The translations under genes were made by a program, and so were the position numbers. A stretch of DNA of 64,000 nucleotides, taken from positions 62,001 through 126,000 of the forward strand of contig JAQJVL010000688.1 of NCBI GenBank assembly GCA_035578905.1. Direction: 5' to 3'. Under the pieces are notes generated by a model. It was not told where the DNA came from and made no database searches. It was given only the letters and a program-made list of their open reading frames with translations. The stretch's first letter is position 1. Every line of letters starts with the position of its first letter. This DNA comes from Stictocephala bisonia (taxonomy: Eukaryota > Arthropoda > Insecta > Hemiptera > Membracidae). Shown piece after piece: positions 10,951 through 23,180 of this stretch.

Positions 10951-13724
10951 TAGTTAACATAAACGTGTACACAGAATGAGTCGGCAAATTCTGTGAATCT
11001 TGTGATGAGTTATCTACAGTATGGCACATACTATAAGAATGTAATCGAACAAGTTCACAATCTAGTACATCAAATTCACATTAGAATATCAAGTATATGG
11101 AACAACTCATCCACGCAAATATTTCCCACTGCCACCATTCTTCAAATGTGTTAGTTCTTATGACTGTATTAACCAATATTACAATGATAACACCGATCAA
11201 TGGAGAACTTCTAAGAGAATAATAGTTTACCGTAAACTGAGGTCGTCTGCCCCTGTATTACAGGATACTTTCTAGAAATCCTCCTTTTCTGTGAGTTAAA
11301 ACTGAACATATTTCCTTATAGTCGATAAACAGGTTCATCTTACTCTCTGACAACAGTTTCTGAAAAGTAGTAATAAAGAAGAGGCAGTCTTCTCCTTATA
11401 ATAACTCTTTCATTTAATTTCATGTGTGTGAGCATCTGAATAAATTGCTCATCTTTTTTATCTATCTGACACCAGAACCTTTTTGTTACTAAATATAGAA
11501 AAAAAACATATTTTAAATCTGATTTGACAGTAAAAAACCTCTGATTTAAGGACTCAAACTGTTTATCTTAGTCCAAGAACACCAATACCAGTCACCGAAT
11601 TACCGTTAAGAACTTCCTCCTCAATATGTTGCCATTCCAAATACTTTCTATTACATCGGAATGTATGTTGACTGCCAACTTTGTTAGAATTTTATATCTA
11701 CCGATATTTGTAAATAATTATCATAAAAAATATAATTTTGAGAGCGTATATCTTCTCTCAAGCTTGCAAAAATATAATTAATCTTAGGAAGAAGATAAAT
11801 CATTCACAATTAAAGCAGGGTTGAATATTATTTATAATCTCCAAACAATTCTTAATGCACCGTAGAATCCATGATAACTTTAGTGACTGGAGCACTGGGA
11901 GTTACCAACTCCGATTGTTGAACCACTCAGACACACTACTAATCACTTTCAAGGATTACTATTTTAAAGTTGCTTATCTATTTGAGAAAAGTTAGACAAG
12001 TATATTAATTTTAGATAATGTGTGCTTGGCGAAAATTTGAGTTTTGATTATCTTGTTATATTATTTAATGCACAAACCATGAATTTATGAATTCAGCCAG
12101 AATACTTCATGAATACAAAGCTGAAAGGCGAGAAAGGGGTGTGAGCATGCGATCATTATTGGAAGGAAGGAAGTTAACGAGCGCCTAACACGCGTAAAGT
12201 ATCCAGTTCCGTTCTTTGATAAACATACGCAAGGAACTGTTACTGAACGTAACAATAAAGCCGGTAACTTTTATTTATGTAACAGCAAGAAAAGTCAATA
12301 AAAGTTTTATTTATTAAAAATAACATAATCCATCTGTGACCTGTGTTGTTTATGTTTAATATGATAAGAATATCGTTTTAATTGAAAAGTGTCCACCCAT
12401 AGTAGTCGGATTCGGCGAAAAATTGCCTCTTTGAGTTCTATCCCCCTCGTTTTCAAGGCAAACATTTTGGATTTAAAATATCCCATTATTATTTTTAGCA
12501 AGGTAATCTCTTAGTCAAGGTATTACATTTCTCAGATGAAAATTCAATTGAGGACATATTGTTATTTAGTTGGTATTTAGTTTCATAAAGTCCATTTATC
12601 TTAAAAAAAATTACAACAACTAAATTAATAACCTCATTATTCTAGGTTATGTTCCCAGGTGTTATTTTTTCAGTTTGTGATGCATAAAATTTCTTAACTT
12701 TTCGACAATAAGTACAGACCAGTGGGACTGCTCATTAGGACAAATTTGCAGTCCTAAAGACGGCTTTTTGAAAATGAGTTCATTCGAATGAAATCCAATC
12801 CTTTGAATGATATACTGCCCCAAGTACAGTCAAAATTCTTGGGTGATTTATCGTCGCAGTTGCTATAGTTTCTATGTGCTTTAAACTCCTTAGTTATAAC
12901 ATGTAAGCATTGTAAAGTTAATAGCTTAAGCTAAAATATTAAAATTTAGACTTAATACAAGATGGTATAGTTGCCCTACACTAAACTTAAATTGACGGAA
13001 GGAATGTAATATGGGAATTTAATATAAAACGTTAAAACATAATTGTTAAAAACTAAACATTTTAAACTTAATATTAAATTCTTAACCAAGCTTCAGATCC
13101 ATGTTCACACCCATAAGATCAATTAATTGTTATAGATTCCATACATTTATACACTATCACATACACACTCATACAAAAGTAAACACATGCACACCTTTGG
13201 AGGAAATCACACATATATCCTCACACTCACGTGTAAACTTACATGCATAGACAAAACACACTTTAGTGTTGCATGCACCCATCAAGATAATGACATAATT
13301 TAGACCTTAATTAGATCAAGCTTTGACGTACGTTAATGTTAATACATACTGAAAGAGGCTGTGTCAGTATGTATCCCCCCACCTAATCAAATGCAAAAAC
13401 AATTCGGAGGAAAAGAATAAAAACAAAATTATTGTGTTTTGTATTAAATTGAACTTTTGAAGAAAAATAAATAAATAAAGTAAATAAGACACATAAGCAT
13501 TATGCACATTTAATACAATTTTAAAACATTAATTATTGAGATAGAAAGTTACTCACCCTTACCATGCTTACAAAGCTATGGATAACAATATAAATACATT
13601 TTATGGGTGCTGGGAATGGCTGATAAACATCGATACAATACGTTTTACGATGACACGTTTTTCTGAGACACACGTGACGTGGATTTTATCGGTATGTTGC
13701 AAAAATTCTCCCCGATGTTGGTCG
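10951..13724. other. AT-rich non-coding DNA
   Basis: No gene recognised. Contains a perfect 11-bp inverted repeat (ATACATACTGA at 13342-13352, TCAGTATGTAT at 13364-13374, 11-base loop). Open frames of 60-64 codons here lack motifs. Confidence 0.6.
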
Positions 13725-13870
13725 ATGTCTTGGCATTGTTCTTCCCCAAATTATAGTTGATGTGTTGGTAGTGTTCTCCCCTCCACTATGGTTAGTGTGT
13801 TGGAAGCGTTCCCCCCTCCATTATGGTCGATTTATTGGCAGCAATCTCCTCTTCACTATGTGTGAATAAG
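13725..13870. repeat. About 35-bp minisatellite, locus 1
   Basis: Four decayed units of the type GTGTTGGCAGCGTTCTCCCC + TCCACTATGGT. The same unit type makes the larger array at 14545-15170, about 700 bp downstream. Confidence 0.85.
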
Positions 13871-14059
13871 AGCATTGGAGCATTTTAATTAATTTTGATT
13901 ACTGCTTATATATACATCAGCAATACGTAGACCAATCAAGATTTAAGAAATAATAGATCAGATTAAATACAATGTGGTATTTCCACCAGCCGTTGTGAGG
14001 AATATTCCCATAATGGTAAAACAGGGGTAAGTCAAACACTATCCTCACTAGAGGTACCA

Positions 14060-14091
14060 CTGAGGATACCACATCACAGTGTGGGCGAAAC
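14060..14091 (+). other. CTGAGGA-stem-CGAAAC motif, possible retroelement 3' region
   Basis: CTGAGGA at 14060-14066, then an arm CCACA, loop, and TGTGG, then CGAAAC ending at 14091. This layout is common near ends of invertebrate retroelements and resembles the catalytic core layout of hammerhead ribozymes reported in Penelope-like elements. The stem next to the core is not well paired here and stem III is not evident, so activity is doubtful. Confidence 0.35.
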
Positions 14092-14544
14092 GTTTAGTGA
14101 TTTAAATATTGTAAATAACACCTTTTAATGTACTAGTAATGTCACCTGCCACTTAAACCTTACCATTTAAGATAATCGTAATAAATCTTAATTTAATTTG
14201 TTATTATTTTGATTCCTGTCATTACAAATTGCTCTCAACGTTCTTCCTTCACGACGACGACGACTGTGCGTTCATGTATATCGTGAATTAATACAGTATT
14301 ATAACTCAGTCTTCGTTCATCAGTGCATTCATATTGACTTAATATTCATGTGCAAAAATATTATGTCAAACTTTCTGAAGCTTATTGTGTGAAAGTAACA
14401 ACATTTTGCTCTGTGCGCAGGTATAAATGTTAAAAAACAATGTTATACTCATTAAACCCAGTCGTATATAAGGACAATTAAATTATTAACTGATAAATCT
14501 TGTGCTTATGCCTGGGAAATTTGTTGTGTTTGACTAACCTAATA

Positions 14545-15170
14545 GTGTGTTTGGCAGTATTCTCCCCTCAACTATAGTTTATGTATGAACAGCATTCTCA
14601 CCTCCACTGTGCTCAGTGTGTTATTAGTTTTCTCCGCTCCACTATGGTCAGTGTGTTGGCAGCGTTCTCCCTTCTCCCCTCCACTATGCTCAGTGTTTTG
14701 TTAGTGTTCTCCATTCTCCCCTCCACTATGGTCAGTGTTTTGTTAGTGTTCTCCCCTCCACTGTGCCAGTGTGTTGTTAGAGTTCTCCCCTCCACTATGG
14801 TCAGTTTTTGGCAGTATTCTCCCCTCAACTATAGTTTATGTATTAGCAGCATTCTCCCCTCCACTATGGTCAGTGTGTTGGCAGCGTTTTCCCTTCTCCC
14901 CTCCACTATGGTCAGTTTTTGGCAGTATTCTACCCTCAACTATAGTTTATGTATTAACAGCATTCTCCCCCCCACTATGGTCAATGTGTTGGCAGCGTTT
15001 TCCCTTCTCCCCTCCACTATGGTCAGTTTTTGGCAGTATTCTCCCCTCAACTATAGTTTATGTATTAACAGCATTCTCCCCTCCACTATGGTCAGTGTGT
15101 TGGCAGCGTTTTCCCTTCTCCCCTCCAATATGGTCAGTTTTTGGCAGCGTTCTCCATTCCACTATGATGG
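14545..15170. repeat. About 35-bp minisatellite with 111-bp higher-order unit
   Basis: Base unit about 35 bp (GTGTTGGCAGCGTTCTCCCC + TCCACTATGGTCA). From 14801 a higher-order unit repeats exactly every 111 bp: TCAGTTTTTG occurs at 14801, 14912 and 15023, with a variant at 15134. 111 is divisible by three, which explains the open frames on both strands (for example 14581-15270 plus and 14613-14828 minus); their peptides are only repeats of the unit, so I do not call genes. Confidence 0.95.
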
Positions 15171-15582
15171 GGGAGGGGAGAACACTCGTCCTCTTTTATC
15201 ACTGTTCTCCAGCGTTTTACGTAATGTAGTAGATTCTAAGTTAAACTTAGGCAAAGGAAATAAATGTTAAAATGATTTTATTTTATTCGGCAGTAAGCGA
15301 TTTAACTAAGTAAACGTTATTGTTTATAGTTCAAGCCTACTAAATTCATTTTTTACCAAAACAAGCTTACTCTGACAAATACAAAGTTCTACAAGGAACA
15401 ATAAGCTATGGCTCTTCAGTAATAAAGTGTGTAAATAATTCATGCTAGAAAATATTTAACTGACTCGTGACATAACATTGATGTCAGTAGTAAAAATTGT
15501 TTCACTGAAATTAATGTTTGCATTGTATCTACCCCTATATACTATATTCTAACATTTTTAATACTGTTGATATTGAAATATA
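15171..15582. other. Non-coding spacer
   Basis: AT-rich spacer between the minisatellite and a SINE-like element. Nothing recognised. Confidence 0.6.
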
Positions 15583-16030
15583 GTCGGCACTGGTGGCGCA
15601 GTGCTGTAACCCAGCTACATGGGGATAAAGTGTTTGGGAGATTATAGGCGATAGGTTGGATGCTCGGTCCTCTTAATACCGACATGGCGTCCGCTTGATG
15701 GTTGCTATCGGCGTGGACACTACTAGAGAAGTCTGGGGTGTCCATGTTGGGTGGTAATCATTGTGCGGATGTTGTGTGGGGGAGATAACTGAGTATCAGG
15801 CTTGTATATTAGCTGAAAATTAAACCAGCACTACGTGGTTCGGATTCCACGTAAAGCTGTAGGTCCCTTAGTTGACCTGGCTGTTGGGTTATTAATAAAT
15901 TGCCCTTTCTGAGGAACAGTTGAACTCAGTTAGTAATCAGACTACACTCATCCACACTCATCCTACACTCATATAACCATTCACATTCGCCTTAAAATAC
16001 CAACAAAATTGGGTCGGCGTCTCATATGTA
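15583..16030 (+). mobile_element. SINE-like element, copy 1 (near full length)
   Basis: Full-looking member of a family seen at least five times here. Near the 5' end, TGGCGCAGTGCTG (from 15592) resembles an RNA polymerase III A box and GGTTGGATGCTC (from about 15655) resembles a B box about 60 bp downstream, which suggests a tRNA-derived head. The body contains ACTACTAGAGAAGTCTGG, CGTGGTTCGGATTCCACG and a 3' part rich in ACTCATCCACACTCATCC, ending with GGGTCGGCGTCT. There is no poly(A) tail. It is most like the copy at 55634-55924. Non-autonomous; it encodes nothing. Confidence 0.8.
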
Positions 16031-16179
16031 AGAATGTAAGAATATAATTTCTTTATTTTAATTTTGAAACTTAATACTCATTTCTATTTTAAATCTACAC
16101 AGAAGATGCCAAAAATTATTAGTAAAAGGTAAATTATTAGAACTTTCCGTTAAAAGAGTGAGTTTAGGATTGCAGTATC

Positions 16180-16181
<2 letters not shown>

Positions 16182-16249
<68 letters not shown>
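16182..16249. repeat. (TA)n microsatellite
   Basis: About 34 uninterrupted TA dinucleotides. Confidence 0.98.
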
Positions 16250-16251
<2 letters not shown>

Positions 16252-16828
16252 AAATAGTCAACCATATCTCACAGTAGTTAAATTTTTTAGCAAAAAGAAG
16301 CCAATCTCCTTTTTAATCTTACTTTGTCCACTCTCCATGTACTGTTGATCTATACGGGGAACTTATCAGACAGAGTAAGTAGGAGAATCAGTATACTACA
16401 AGGTTAAAATTACTGTTATAAACTTCCAGTCTAGCACATGATTATAATCAGCAGACTCAGACTCAAAGTCCAACTGATCGGCCAAATTACTTTGTTGTAT
16501 TGTGATTGACAGAGTTGTAGCACTGTTTTTACCAGCATCAAAGAATATGAGAATGACGCATTTTATCGAAGAAATCGACGCTAGGCAGAAAAAAATGATT
16601 TTAAATCACTATAGTATTTCTTATGAGAATAATTATTGCGAAAATGTCCCCTGTTTGCATGTTCTACCAAACACTGAAGTAAATAAGAAATCTTCTTTCC
16701 GAGATGGATATTAAATTATGAAACAAACGGGAGGTTATTGCCTCGAACTTCCTTATTCATTTATTCATACAACTTTACGACTTTGTCGGGAAGTTGTTAA
16801 GGATGAAAACTAGAGAAGAAAACAACGA

Positions 16829-16922
16829 ATACTTCGAGAGGTATTTCAGTACTTTGAGAGGTACTGAAGTACTTCGAGAGATACTTCAATACTTCGAAAG
16901 GTACTTCAGTACTTAGAGAGGT
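16829..16922. repeat. 20-bp tandem repeat (about 4.6 copies)
   Basis: Units of the type TACTTCGAGAGGTACTTCAG, each with one to three changes. TACTTC and GAAGTA parts make the unit partly self-complementary. Confidence 0.85.
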
Positions 16923-18529
16923 CGAGAGCTAGTAAAATACTCAAGTAATTAGTAAAGTATCTAGCTAAATTAATTTTACTGTAATCAAGAATTCTAAAGT
17001 AATAAAGTTAATAAAACCACAACAAAATACAATACAATTAAAAATATATGAAAATATTGGAGACTATAAAATCTGTGTATGCATCTTAAACTGATATAAA
17101 GACTATCGTTATTAAAAAAAGAGCGGGTGGAGTCACGTGAAACAACAGAAACATTTTATGAAAAAAAACCAACATCAGAGCCGATTAAATTAAGTTATCA
17201 CTTTTAAAAGAAATAAGGCAGAAATTATTATATATTATTAAACGATATTCATTTTACAACAACATACGAAGAACCCTAATACCACCACAAACACATTGCT
17301 TCCACATTTCACCTTGTGATTTTATACAATATTTTTTATTATAAATAGCTAATTATTGCTTTGAAAAATTACAATTACTGGAGTTTTGAAGAATAGGGTG
17401 AATAATGCTAAAAGAATTATGTTACCTATATTTTGTGTAATTTTTGTCCTTAAACTTTTTAAGATCTGTTTATTTCTCGTTGGCCCAAAGTAAGACGAGA
17501 AAATCCAAATTTTACTTGCATTTGGATCTTATAACAACCAAGTGCAAGTAAAAATAGAAAACTGACTCTGGCCATTTATGACACACCCATATGTATATAC
17601 AAAGTTTTTTTTACAAAAACGAGCCCAGTCTATTTTCTAGTCATAACTCTTACTTCTATTATTGCTGTATTTTTACTAAAATTAGGTTGCCGTAAGATCC
17701 ACCTTTGGAAACTCTATCCTATTATGGGCCAACGTGAAATAAAAGGATCTTAAAATGTTGAAATTTTATTTTTATCTTATAATTTTTTATCTATGCATAG
17801 TCACAATCATTTAATATACTATATAAAATATTTAGATGATTTTTATAATAATCCTACGAATTTATTGCATAAAAATGTATTAACATTCTTACATTTTGTT
17901 TTAAATAGTTTAAAAACTAATTTAAAGTGGTTTAAAATAGCTAATAATTAAGAATCAACTATTAGTTAAATAATTGAAATATAATCCTTAAGCAGGAGTA
18001 AATTATTTTTCATTAAGAGGGACATTGAAGCAATTTATTTTGTCTTTAACTTTTTATATTTATTAGTGAACCTTCTTGATATTTAATACTCTCTCATCTG
18101 ATCAGATACTGTCATTTTGTTTGTGATCGAAAGCATTCTTGTAACCTGTCCAAATTTGTTTTTCCATTAACTTTTTGAAACTAATCTCCTTTCTCTTTAA
18201 AATCTTCTAATGCCAGATCTAAACATTTTCTTTTTATTTACTCACTAAGTATAAAATCATATATACAAATATGCATAGAAATAGTTATTATTTATTACAT
18301 TTATTTTTGTCATAGCTGTCAAGACCCTATTAAGTTCAACTTCCATATCACATTGTATTGAACGGTCGTTTGTTGTTAAAGTTCTACAGCCTCCTTCACT
18401 ACGCATTTTATTGTGTGACTTTAGCACCGATTTCAGTAGGTTACGTTCTGTTAGGATAGGGATAGGAATCAAGGACTAGTGCCAAGCTAATAAAAGTGTA
18501 AATAGGTTGTGAAGAAAGCTCTTTTAGAC
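16923..18529. other. AT-rich non-coding DNA with one hairpin
   Basis: Inverted repeat TTTTACTTGCATTTGG (17510-17525) and CCAAGTGCAAGTAAAA (17538-17553), 16-bp arms with one mismatch and a 12-base loop. No gene recognised. Confidence 0.6.
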
Positions 18530-18835
18530 AGCTAAAGGATGGTCTGCTACAGGGGTCTGTACTTGCTCCAATTTAGTTCAAATGTATACTATTGGCATCA
18601 TAATCACACAGTCTAGATCATTCATATATGCAGACAATATTGTCATAGCTTATCATCACAAGGACTTCAGTACTTATGAAGAAACAATCACAAGTAGTAT
18701 TGCAGCATTCGAAAAGTAATTTAGAACCTAGAAGCTAAATACTAACCCATCAAAAAACAAAGTGGCCTGCTTCTATTTAAGTAACCGACTGGTTAATAGA
18801 AAATTAAATAAAGAGATATTAGAGTGAGTTGTGCA
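18530..18835 (+). pseudogene. Decayed LINE reverse transcriptase fragment
   Basis: Translating in two plus frames gives GLLQGSVLAPI (from about 18541), the counterpart of the GLPQGSVLAP motif of jockey/CR1-type non-LTR reverse transcriptases. After a frame change comes SRSFIYADN (about 18612-18638), the catalytic YADD box with its last Asp changed to Asn, then DFSTYEETITSS and NPSKNKVACFYLSNR (about 18741-18785), the usual downstream block. Stops interrupt the frame several times and the protein is missing both sides. The piece covers part of the palm and thumb only and cannot make an active enzyme. Family-level call is firm; clade within LINEs is inferred. Confidence 0.85.
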
Positions 18836-19196
18836 TCAAATCAAAGGCGCTTATTAAGAAAATACAATGCTGCAAAGCATACTTCAAAAGGTTTGCACAC
18901 ATTCAAAATGGTGGCTTTTTAAATCTACAAACTTGATCTTCATAAAAAATGTATTAGTTGTAACAATATTTAAGTTGATATGAATCTTGACCTACTCTCT
19001 TTTAAATATATTTTTATGATTCATTGGAGACCATCAACATAACGTGATAAACAATTGTTTTTTTAAAGTTATTGTTTTAATGTACAATGTTTCAACAAAT
19101 AATAAATTGTTTATCAAGCTCAAGGTTGTACATTTAAAAATTCACCATTTAGTATGGCATAAAATTTTGAAGTCTGCTTTGTGGGATTGTATTTGC

Positions 19197-19350
19197 TAAT
19201 TATATGTACAACTCGACCTATGCTCTTCTTTAAGATCTTCTTCTAACTAATTATATGTACAACTCGACCTATGCTCTTCTTTAAGATCTTCTTCTAACTA
19301 ATTATATGTACAACTCGACCTATGCTCTTCTTTAAGATCTTCTTCTAACT
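19197..19350. repeat. 51-bp tandem repeat, three copies
   Basis: TATATGTACAACTCGACC occurs at 19201, 19252 and 19303. The three copies are almost identical, so the triplication is recent. Each contains the palindrome AAGATCTT. Confidence 0.95.
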
Positions 19351-19369
19351 CCTTATGGGACGTCCTCCT

Positions 19370-19754
19370 GATTAGATTAAACTCTGATGATTGCTTACAA
19401 AAGTAGACACTGTTTGATAAGTTAATTTAATTCATTTAAATAATTGACGGGATTTAGAATTTATATTGTGACTGTTATAAGAACTGATGAAAGCGTATAA
19501 TATATAGCTATACTAATTAAGGTGCTTCTCAGTAAAGTACGACTTCAGTGAATTTACTTAAATTGAACCCAAGAGGCTATTAAGATTCACATTGGGCTTT
19601 AAACATTCGAGGAAGTACGAAATTATATTTACGCTTGCTTTCCTAGAACAATTATTAATGTTAATTAGTAATTACAACGAATTTGGAGAAGGGGAAACAA
19701 AGGAATTTTCACACAACACAGGTTTAATTCAATAATGTATACGTACAGGATATG
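19370..19754 (+). repeat. 385-bp direct repeat, left copy
   Basis: From GATTAGATTAAACTCTG to GTACAGGATATG. An equally long copy lies at 20744-21128 with roughly ten base differences. The pair encloses the 36-bp minisatellite at 19790-20275. Ends are not TG...CA and no matching target-site duplication was seen, so long terminal repeats are not supported; a local duplication or two insertions of one element are both possible. Confidence 0.9.
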
Positions 19755-19789
19755 TATAAATATAGCCGATGTACTTACAAACATAAGAA

Positions 19790-20275
19790 CCCGCTTGCCC
19801 ATACACGTACAGTGACATTGACCCACCTACCCACCCTTACATGTTCAGTGGTAGTGACCCACCTGCTTGCCCATATGCTGGAGTGATAGTGACCCACTCG
19901 TTTCCCCATATATGTACAGTGGTAATGATCCACCCACCCACCCATACACACAGTGGTATTGACCCACCTGCTCACCCTTACATGTTCAGTGGTAGTGACC
20001 CACCTGCTTACCCATACACTAGAGTGGTAGTGACTCACTCGCTTCCCCATATATGTACAGTGGTATTGATCCACCCACTCACCCATACACACGGTGACCC
20101 ACCTGCCCACCCTTACACGTCCAGTGGTAATGACCTACCAACTTGCCTATATACTAGAGTGGTAGTGACCCACTCGCTTCTCCGTATATGTATAGTGGTA
20201 ATGATCCACCCACCCACCCTTACACATACAGTGGTAATGACCACCCACCCACTCATACACATACAGTCGTATTAT
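19790..20275. repeat. 36-bp minisatellite, locus 2
   Basis: About 13 imperfect 36-bp units of the type CAGTGGTAGTGACCCACC + CACCCATACAC, with TATATGTACAGTGG in every third unit or so, which hints at a 108-bp higher-order unit. Same family as 10270-10535. Open frames on both strands (19841-20317 plus, 19775-20110 minus) follow from the period being divisible by three. Confidence 0.92.
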
Positions 20276-20743
20276 AAAAAAGGAGCCTTGTCGATATTTT
20301 TCAGATTTTTTACGTAGTAGATACGTATCGAAGAAACGAGAGTATAATTGGTGTTTTTCATCAGTAAAGTCGGAAAATTTAAGTAACAAAAATTGAAATA
20401 ATTATGTGATAGGTATAGGACTAAAAAGGGTTTTAAGGAAGTGTAACACACGAACTAAATATGGGTCACAACAGTACAGTTTTAAGGCCAGTAGCAACAG
20501 TCGATGTACTGTTAAGTCTTTATTACAGTTCATGACTTAGGTGGATATAATTTAGTACGTAAGGAAAAGGAACGGATGCAGGGAAGGATTTTGAAGTGGT
20601 AAAGTATAATACAACATTTTTAGGAACTACTTTGGAACCGAAACGTAAGTCAGGAGTTTGATACTTTATCTATGTGATGACAGATAGTAATTAAAATAAT
20701 ATACTTTTTAAAGGTACTTTTTTACTTTACTCTATTTAAACTA
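20276..20743. other. Spacer between minisatellite and right 385-bp repeat
   Basis: AT-rich, no recognisable gene. No reverse transcriptase, gag or primer-binding-site-like sequence was seen, which argues against an LTR retroelement interior. Confidence 0.55.
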
Positions 20744-21128
20744 GATTAGATTAAACTCTGATGATTGCTTACAAAAGTAGACACTGTTTGATAAGTTAAT
20801 TTAATTAAGTTGAATAATTGGCGGGATTTAGAATTTATATTGTGACTGTTATAAGAACTGATGAAAGCGTATAATATATAGTTATACTAATTAAGGTGCT
20901 TCTCAGTAAAGTACGACTTCAGTGAATTTACTTAAATTGAACCCAAGAGGCTGTTAAGATTCACATTGGGCTTTAAACATTCGAGGAAGTACGAAATTAT
21001 ATTTACGCTTGCTTTCCTAGCACAATTATTAATGTTAATTAGTAATTACAACGAATTTGAAGAAGGGGAAACAAAGGAATTTTCACACAACACAGGTTTA
21101 ATTCAATAATGTATACGTACAGGATATG
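20744..21128 (+). repeat. 385-bp direct repeat, right copy
   Basis: Same length and order as 19370-19754, 1374 bp downstream. Differences include TTCATTTAAAT versus TTAAGTTGAAT and single changes such as CTAGAACAA versus CTAGCACAA. Confidence 0.9.
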
Positions 21129-21304
21129 CAATTTTGTACGTATTTTAATTTTGTAACTTAATTTTGAATATTGACTAATTTTAAGTCTGTATAGTAATCA
21201 ATTAGAATAATTTTAATTATGAATGCTTTTGGCAAAAGTTGCGCAGAAATAGATTTTCCTCAGGGAATGAGAGAGGACCTCATTGGATACTAGGAGTAGT
21301 AACG

Positions 21305-21840
21305 CCAATAACGAATCCAACTCAGTAGTCTTTCATAATAATCAGAGTATATTGATTCACAGAACAATGCCATTCAGGTCTCAATAACGAATCCAACTCA
21401 GTAGTCTTTCATTATAATCAGAGTATATTGCTTCACAGAGCAATGCCATTCATTCCTAAATAACGAATCCAACTCAGTAGTCTTTCATTATAATCAGAGT
21501 AGATTGCTTCACAGAGCAATGTCATTCAGGCCCCAATAACGAATCCAACTCAGTAGTCTTTCATTATAATCAGAGTAGATTGCTTCACAGAGCAATGCCA
21601 TTCAGGTCTCAATAACAAATCCAACTCAGTAGTCTTTCATTATAATCAGAGTAGATTGCTTCACAGAGCAATGTAATTCAGGGCCTTATAACGAATCCAA
21701 CTCAATAGTCTTTCATTATAATCAGAGTAGATTGCTTCACAGAGCAATGCCATTCAAGCCCCAATAACGAATCCAACTCAGTAGTCTTTCATTATAATCA
21801 GAGTAGATTGCTTCACATAGCAATGTCATTCAGGCCCCAA
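21305..21840. repeat. 76-bp tandem array (seven copies)
   Basis: AACGAATCCAACTCA recurs at 21310, 21386, 21462, 21538, 21614 (one base changed), 21690 and 21766. Each unit carries the hairpin ATTGCT-TCACAG-AGCAAT (the first unit has ATTGAT, the second TTGCTT intact) followed by GCCATTCAGG. Confidence 0.97.
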
Positions 21841-22189
21841 ACACGTTCCCTACTTTAGCCGACTACACTTTGGCTTTTGCAACAAATTATGTAGAAGACA
21901 ACCTTAGTTGTAATGTTATAAGGCCTTCATATTTGAAAATCATCCCGAGATATTTACAATTCCGAAAACATTTTACCTCTATAATGGCAGAACACTATTG
22001 TGATATTTAATGTTAACTAATTGATATATAAAATGTCTCACTCTCATAATAAAAAGCGTCAAATGATAGCGTCAATGGTAATAATTTGTAACCTAAAACC
22101 AAAATCCCTTGTAATCCCAGGATACGCCCTCCAGAGTATACACAGGCGAGACTATGAAAGGGTTTACTTACCATGGACGTAACATCAAC
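21841..22189. other. Non-coding spacer
   Basis: No gene or repeat recognised in about 350 bp. Confidence 0.55.
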
Positions 22190-22440
22190 ATGTGAGCCAC
22201 AATACAGTAGGATAGCCTGTAAAAGCTCCCCTCCCGAGACACGTTCAATCGTGCGTGTGAGGGGAATGTCAAGGGAGTAGGGGAAATCCAGAGAATGGAA
22301 ACCGTTAATTGATCTGCCAAAAGTGAGGCATTAGAGGGGCGAGGGGACAAGTGTGCCTAAACTACGAATGATAGGGTTATTAGCCTTGTTTTTGACCCTC
22401 GTTGAGTTTGAGTTTAAGACTCAGCTATAACTTCAGTGAT
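22190..22440 (-). mobile_element. Dispersed element related to the 1-2.2 kb satellite
   Basis: Read on the minus strand, 22375 down to 22262 matches 2185-2315: it carries CATTCGTAGTTTAGGCACAC, CTCACTTTTGGCAGATCAAT and TCTCTGGATTTCCCCTA. Weaker similarity to the satellite unit continues upstream (GGGTCAAAAACAAGGCTAAT versus GGGTCACAAGTAGGACTAAT). Here the sequence is single-copy, not tandem. It is probably a member of a dispersed family whose end was amplified into the satellite. No terminal repeats or coding capacity seen; boundaries are approximate. Confidence 0.7.
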
Positions 22441-22744
22441 TTGAAACAAACTATGAGTAGAAAAAGTAACATTCCTAATATCAACTTATTAATAGAAAAG
22501 GAGACAAGTTGAAGTTGAACAAACTTGACGGTTACCAAATGTACAACTATGGCTGCTGACCTGTTTATATAGGAATTACGGACTATTCCAGCCAAAATCA
22601 TAATTACATACGCAGTTTTAGGCCTGAACAGATACAAACGAGTCCTAGAAATAAAGTTTTCCATTTTAATATAAAGAATATGGGTTTTACAAATAATAAA
22701 TGGTCAAGTAGGGTTATGATATAAATACAGTTTTTTTCATTTTT

Positions 22745-23180
22745 CATTTCTAAGACGCCGATCGTAAAGATATGGACAAATCTGAGGAGTGAATGAGAGT
22801 GATGAGTGTAGATGACCGAGTGTACTATTGTTACTATCTGAATTCGACTTAGCTGAGAAAGAACTATTAATAGCCCAATATCCAGGGCAACTATGGGACT
22901 TACAGCTTTACGTGGAATCCGAACCACATAGTGTTAGTCTGATTTTCAGCTACCTGACAAGTCTGACACTCAGTTGTCTTCCCAATACAACATATGAACT
23001 TTGACCACCATCCAACATGGACACTCCAGACGTCTAACATTATTATCCACGCCGATGGCAACCATTGAGCGGACGCCGTGTCGTTATTAGGAGGACCGAG
23101 TATAGAATATATCGCCTACAATATCCTCAACACTTTGTCCCCAAGTAGCTGGGTTACAGTACTGCGCCACCAGTGCCGAC
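22745..23180 (-). mobile_element. SINE-like element, copy 2 (near full length)
   Basis: Minus-strand copy of the family at 15583-16030. The 5' end is near 23180 (GTCGGCACTGGTGGCGCAGT on the minus strand) and the 3' end near 22745 (GATCGGCGTCTTAGAAATGA). It belongs to the subfamily with GATCGGCGTCTTA at the 3' end, shared with the copies at 53108 and 61385. The 107-codon minus open frame at 22604-22927 is internal to it and has no meaning. Confidence 0.85.

Noticed and set aside
14581..15270. 229-codon plus frame with Leu/Ser/Pro-rich peptide
   Set aside because: By-product of the 111-bp higher-order minisatellite; other frames on both strands are open as well.
19370..21128. LTR retrotransposon with 385-bp LTRs
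   Set aside because: No TG...CA ends, no target-site duplication, no primer-binding site and no coding remains between the repeats.
21305..21840. CRISPR-like array of hairpin-bearing repeats
   Set aside because: Units are contiguous tandem copies without unique spacers, in eukaryotic-type DNA with no cas genes.
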